Shown here: piece after piece, positions 61,553 through 64,000 of the stretch
How positions within the stretch are numbered: the stretch's first letter is position 1
Layout of the letters: every line of letters begins with the position of its first letter
From: Roseibium salinum
GTDB taxonomy: Bacteria; Pseudomonadota; Alphaproteobacteria; Rhizobiales; Stappiaceae
Assembly (NCBI RefSeq): GCF_026240905.1
Contig: NZ_JAPEVI010000003.1
Location: forward strand, 3,224,001-3,288,000
Direction: 5' to 3'
Length of the DNA stretch: 64,000 nucleotides
Made by a program: the position numbers and the translations under genes
The notes under the pieces: model-generated
The model's input: the letters and a program-made list of their open reading frames with translations, nothing else
Databases searched by the model: none
Told to the model about the DNA's origin: nothing

Positions 61553-61927
61553 CCGGCACCGCGTCCGGTCCGGGTCTGGTTCTTTCCGGCTGAGGCCTCG
61601 TCCGTTCATCCACCCCCGCGGGTGCCGAAATCGCATGTGCCGACGGCCGGTTTTTGCCGCTCGGCAACCCTTCTGTGCAAAACAGCGTCGATTGAAGGCG
61701 CGGCAGGCTCCTCCGCCGCGATCTGGAATCAATTTAAATTCCGCCGGGTTTTGCGGCTAACTCTCTGTTTTCTCGGCAATATTATTGCTGATTTTTCGCC
61801 TCAAGTTTTTAATTGTTCTAAAAATATTTGACTAACTGTTCAAATTTTTTTCCAATGGGTCCACGAGCTTCCTCAAAAAACGAAGGAAGCCGGTGTGAAA
61901 ACGATCGCCAACCTTCCGGAGATCTCC
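61553..61927. other. Intergenic region upstream of preT
   Basis: About 375 bases without a credible gene. The first half is GC-rich with a short stem (CACCC-CCGC-GGGTG near 61611); the second half (from about 61730) is strongly AT-rich and holds the preT promoter and operator described separately. Confidence 0.6.
61828..61856 (+). promoter_or_regulatory. preT promoter with RutR-like operator over the -35 box
   Basis: The palindrome TTGACTAACTGTTCAA (61828-61843) matches the E. coli RutR consensus TTGACCA-N2-TGGTCAA in 12 of 14 defined positions. Its first six bases also form a -35 box (TTGACT), followed by a 17-base spacer and TCCAAT (61851-61856) as -10. The start codon is at 61928. A TetR-type pyrimidine-sensing repressor would fit the pyrimidine catabolic genes downstream; no such regulator gene is in the window. 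Confidence 0.55.
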
Positions 61928-63274
61928 ATGACCCAGACCAAAGCCGGCCCGGATATAGCTGCCGGACGCTTGCCTGAGGACGCCTACGCAAAGAATTTCA
62001 GCGACCTGCATCCGCTTCTGGAACCGCATGAAGCCCAGGTCGAAGCGGACCGCTGCTATTTTTGCTACGACGCGCCCTGCATGCAGGCCTGCCCGACCAG
62101 CATCGACATTCCGCAATTTATCCGCCAGATCTCGACCGGCAACCCGACCGGATCGGCGAAGACCATATTCGAACAGAACATCCTGGGCGGCATGTGCGCC
62201 CGCGTCTGCCCGACGGAGACCTTGTGCGAACAGGTCTGCGTGCGCGAGGTGGCGGAAGGCAAGCCGGTGAAAATCGGCCAGCTGCAACGCTATGCCACCG
62301 ACCACTATATGGCCGAGAACAGCTCCACCCCCTTCACCCGCGCCGCGCCGACCGGCAAGAAGGTGGCCGTCGTCGGGGCCGGTCCCGCGGGTCTTTCCTG
62401 CGCACACCGGCTGGCCGTTCACGGCCACGACGTCACCCTGTTCGATGCCCGTGAAAAAGCCGGCGGCCTCAACGAGTTCGGCATCGCCTCCTACAAATCC
62501 GTCGACAATTTCGCGGCCCGCGAAGTGGAGTTCATCCTCTCCATCGGCGGCATCGAATGGAAGGCCGGCAAGCGCCTGGGCGAAAATCTGACCCTGGACG
62601 ACCTGCGCGCCTCCTATGACGCCGTTTTCCTGGGCATCGGCCTCGGCGGCGTCAATGCAATGGGTATCGACGGCGAGGACAAGAGCGGGGCCATCGATGC
62701 GGTCGACTACATTGCCGACCTGCGCCAGGCAAAGGATCTCTCCAGGCTTCCGGTCGGACGGCGCATCGTGGTGATCGGCGGCGGAATGACCGCGGTCGAC
62801 ATTGCGGTCCAGACCAAACTGCTCGGCGCAGAAGACGTCACGATCGCCTACCGCCGCGGCCAGGACCGCATGAACGCCTCCGAATACGAGCAGCACCTGG
62901 CTCAGACCAATGGCGTCAAGATCATGACCTGGGCACAGCCGAGGGCGCTCGTTGCCGAAAACGGCGCGATCACCGCGATCGAGCTGGAGCGCACGCAGGA
63001 GCAGGACGGCTCCCTGACCGGGACCGGCGACATCGTCACCCTGCCCGCCGACATGGTGTTCAAGGCCGTGGGCCAGACGCTGGTGCAGACCGATCTGGGC
63101 GGCGCATTGAACCTGGAGAAGGGCCGCATCGTCGTCGATGCGGAGCGCAGAACCAGCCTCGCGGATGTGTGGGCCGGCGGCGATTGCGTGACGGGCGGCG
63201 AGGATCTCACCGTTGCCGCCGTCGAAGACGGGAAGATTGCCGCTGAAAGCATCAATGCCGCCTTGAGCGCTTGA
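61928..63274 (+). CDS. preT: NAD-dependent dihydropyrimidine dehydrogenase subunit PreT
   Basis: A 448-residue flavoprotein of the glutamate-synthase-small-subunit type. The N-terminal iron-sulfur domain has CYFCYDAPCMQACPT and CARVCPTETLCEQVC, followed by FAD-binding KVAVVGAGPAGLSCAHRL (about residue 148) and NAD-binding RIVVIGGGMTAVDIAVQ (about residue 280). PreT passes electrons from NADH to PreA, which reduces uracil or thymine. I prefer the ATG at 61928, with GGAG six bases upstream, over the GTG at 61895, which adds 11 residues. preA follows after 37 bases on the same strand. Confidence 0.92.
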   Translation: MTQTKAGPDIAAGRLPEDAYAKNFSDLHPLLEPHEAQVEADRCYFCYDAPCMQACPTSIDIPQFIRQISTGNPTGSAKTIFEQNILGGMCARVCPTETLCEQVCVREVAEGKPVKIGQLQRYATDHYMAENSSTPFTRAAPTGKKVAVVGAGPAGLSCAHRLAVHGHDVTLFDAREKAGGLNEFGIASYKSVDNFAAREVEFILSIGGIEWKAGKRLGENLTLDDLRASYDAVFLGIGLGGVNAMGIDGEDKSGAIDAVDYIADLRQAKDLSRLPVGRRIVVIGGGMTAVDIAVQTKLLGAEDVTIAYRRGQDRMNASEYEQHLAQTNGVKIMTWAQPRALVAENGAITAIELERTQEQDGSLTGTGDIVTLPADMVFKAVGQTLVQTDLGGALNLEKGRIVVDAERRTSLADVWAGGDCVTGGEDLTVAAVEDGKIAAESINAALSA

Positions 63275-63311
63275 GAAGCGCCCGGCGTCACGGATTTGAG
63301 GGAGAGCCATC

Positions 63312-64000
63312 ATGGCTGACTTGCGTACAGACTTTATCGGCATCAAATCGCCGAACCCGTTCTGGCTGGCCTCCGCGCCGCCGACCGACAAGGAATACAA
63401 CGTGGTCCGGGCCTTCAAGGCTGGATGGGGCGGCGTCGTGTGGAAGACGCTTGGCGAGGACCCGCCGGTCGTCAACGTCAACGGCCCGCGCTACGGCGCG
63501 ATACATGGCAAGGACCGCCAGCTGATCGGCCTCAACAATATCGAGCTGATCACCGACCGGCCCCTGGAAGTGAACCTGCGGGAAATCAAGCAGGTGAAGC
63601 GCGACTGGCCGGACCGCGCCCTGGTCGTCTCGCTGATGGTGCCCTGCGAGGAGCAGAACTGGATCAACATCCTGAGGCAGGTGGAAGATACCGGCGCGGA
63701 CGGTGTGGAACTCAACTTCGGCTGTCCGCACGGCATGAGCGAGCGCGGCATGGGCTCCGCCGTCGGCCAGGTTCCGGAATATATCGAGATGGTCACCCGC
63801 TGGGTCAAAGCGAACACGCGCATGCCCTGCATCGTCAAGCTGACCCCGAACATCACCGATGTCCGCAAACCCGCCCAGGCGGCCAATGCGGGCGGTGCGG
63901 ACGCGGTTTCGCTCATCAACACGATCAACTCGATCATGGGCGTCGACCTCGACATCATGGCGCCGTCGCCCTCCGTCGACGGCAAGGGCGCCCATGGCGG
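63312..64000 (+). CDS. preA: NAD-dependent dihydropyrimidine dehydrogenase subunit PreA (3' end outside window)
   Basis: The first 229 residues are present and the frame is open at the window end. MADLRTDFIGIKSPNPFWLASAPPTDKEYNVVRAFKAGWGGVVWKT is the typical PreA/DPYD start; GVELNFGCPHGMSERGMGSAVGQVPEYIEMVTRWV carries the catalytic-loop CPHGM region, and VKLTPNITDVRKPAQAANAGGADAVSLINTI the FMN-binding strand. The C-terminal ferredoxin domain is expected beyond 64000. It reduces uracil/thymine to the dihydro form with electrons from PreT. GGAG lies nine bases before the ATG. Confidence 0.95.
   Translation, partial: MADLRTDFIGIKSPNPFWLASAPPTDKEYNVVRAFKAGWGGVVWKTLGEDPPVVNVNGPRYGAIHGKDRQLIGLNNIELITDRPLEVNLREIKQVKRDWPDRALVVSLMVPCEEQNWINILRQVEDTGADGVELNFGCPHGMSERGMGSAVGQVPEYIEMVTRWVKANTRMPCIVKLTPNITDVRKPAQAANAGGADAVSLINTINSIMGVDLDIMAPSPSVDGKGAHG

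Noticed and set aside
1..64000. CRISPR array, prophage or integrative element
   Set aside because: No regularly spaced direct repeats, cas genes, integrase, transposase or phage structural genes were seen.

Overview
The window looks like part of an alphaproteobacterial chromosome. Most of it is GC-rich, with closely packed operons, alphaproteobacterial types of transport and catabolic genes, and an MmcB-family DNA repair gene. The mix of broad sugar, amino-acid and sulfur catabolism with a sulfotransferase and surface-polysaccharide genes would fit a marine Hyphomicrobiales member (Stappiaceae/Roseibium-like), but that placement is inference. I saw no rRNA, convincing tRNA, CRISPR array, phage or transposase gene.

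Layout. 1-2690 (+): end of a short-chain dehydrogenase, an FGGY sugar kinase and a DJ-1/PfpI protein. 2782-8771 (-): a polyamine-type ABC importer (ATPase, frameshifted binding protein, two permeases), a strong intrinsic terminator, then creatinase; together they suggest uptake and cleavage of creatine or a related compound. 9178-10571 (+): an excisionase-type HTH/periplasmic-binding-like regulator and TrmO. 10599-16801 (-): a tightly coupled acyl-CoA catabolic operon (CoA ligase, SDR, MaoC hydratase, nitronate monooxygenase-like protein, acyl-CoA dehydrogenase, APH-like protein).

16980-31517: a surface-polysaccharide region. Its core (about 18870-28700) is visibly AT-richer than both flanks and looks acquired. 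It carries an apparent GDP-L-colitose set on the minus strand (gmd, colC, colD with the diagnostic His188), a GT11 transferase, several other glycosyltransferases, an intact FkbM methyltransferase and a decayed one. The left edge lies inside a GT4 gene at an abrupt G-rich tract with G-quadruplex pattern. 31593-40323: lipid kinase, LysR regulator divergent from glutaryl-CoA dehydrogenase, FAD oxidoreductase, an N-formylglutamate amidohydrolase-like protein with an acidic tail, serine-glyoxylate aminotransferase, polyphosphate:AMP phosphotransferase. 40586-42649: a DedA-PAP2-LssY-type three-part membrane protein.

42667-42850 is a palindromic MITE-like element directly upstream of a reactive-sulfur operon (42944-48386: two YeeE/YedE proteins, persulfide dioxygenase, a DUF442-SQR fusion, SulP transporter). 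The promoter of that operon carries a BigR/SqrR-like half-site pair over its -10 box. 48485-50084: VOC protein, secreted small protein, MmcB. 50270-57986: the xylose regulon (xylA, xylB, xylG, xylH, xylF on minus; ROK regulator divergent). The ROK gene overlaps a di-heme oxidoreductase gene, which overlaps a CRTAC1/UnbV-type gene, each by 4 nt. The window ends with preT and the start of preA (reductive pyrimidine catabolism) behind a promoter whose -35 lies in a RutR-like palindrome.

Two otherwise intact transport operons carry apparent single-base frameshifts (binding protein near 7415; end of xylG near 53240), which are either sequencing errors or recent lesions.
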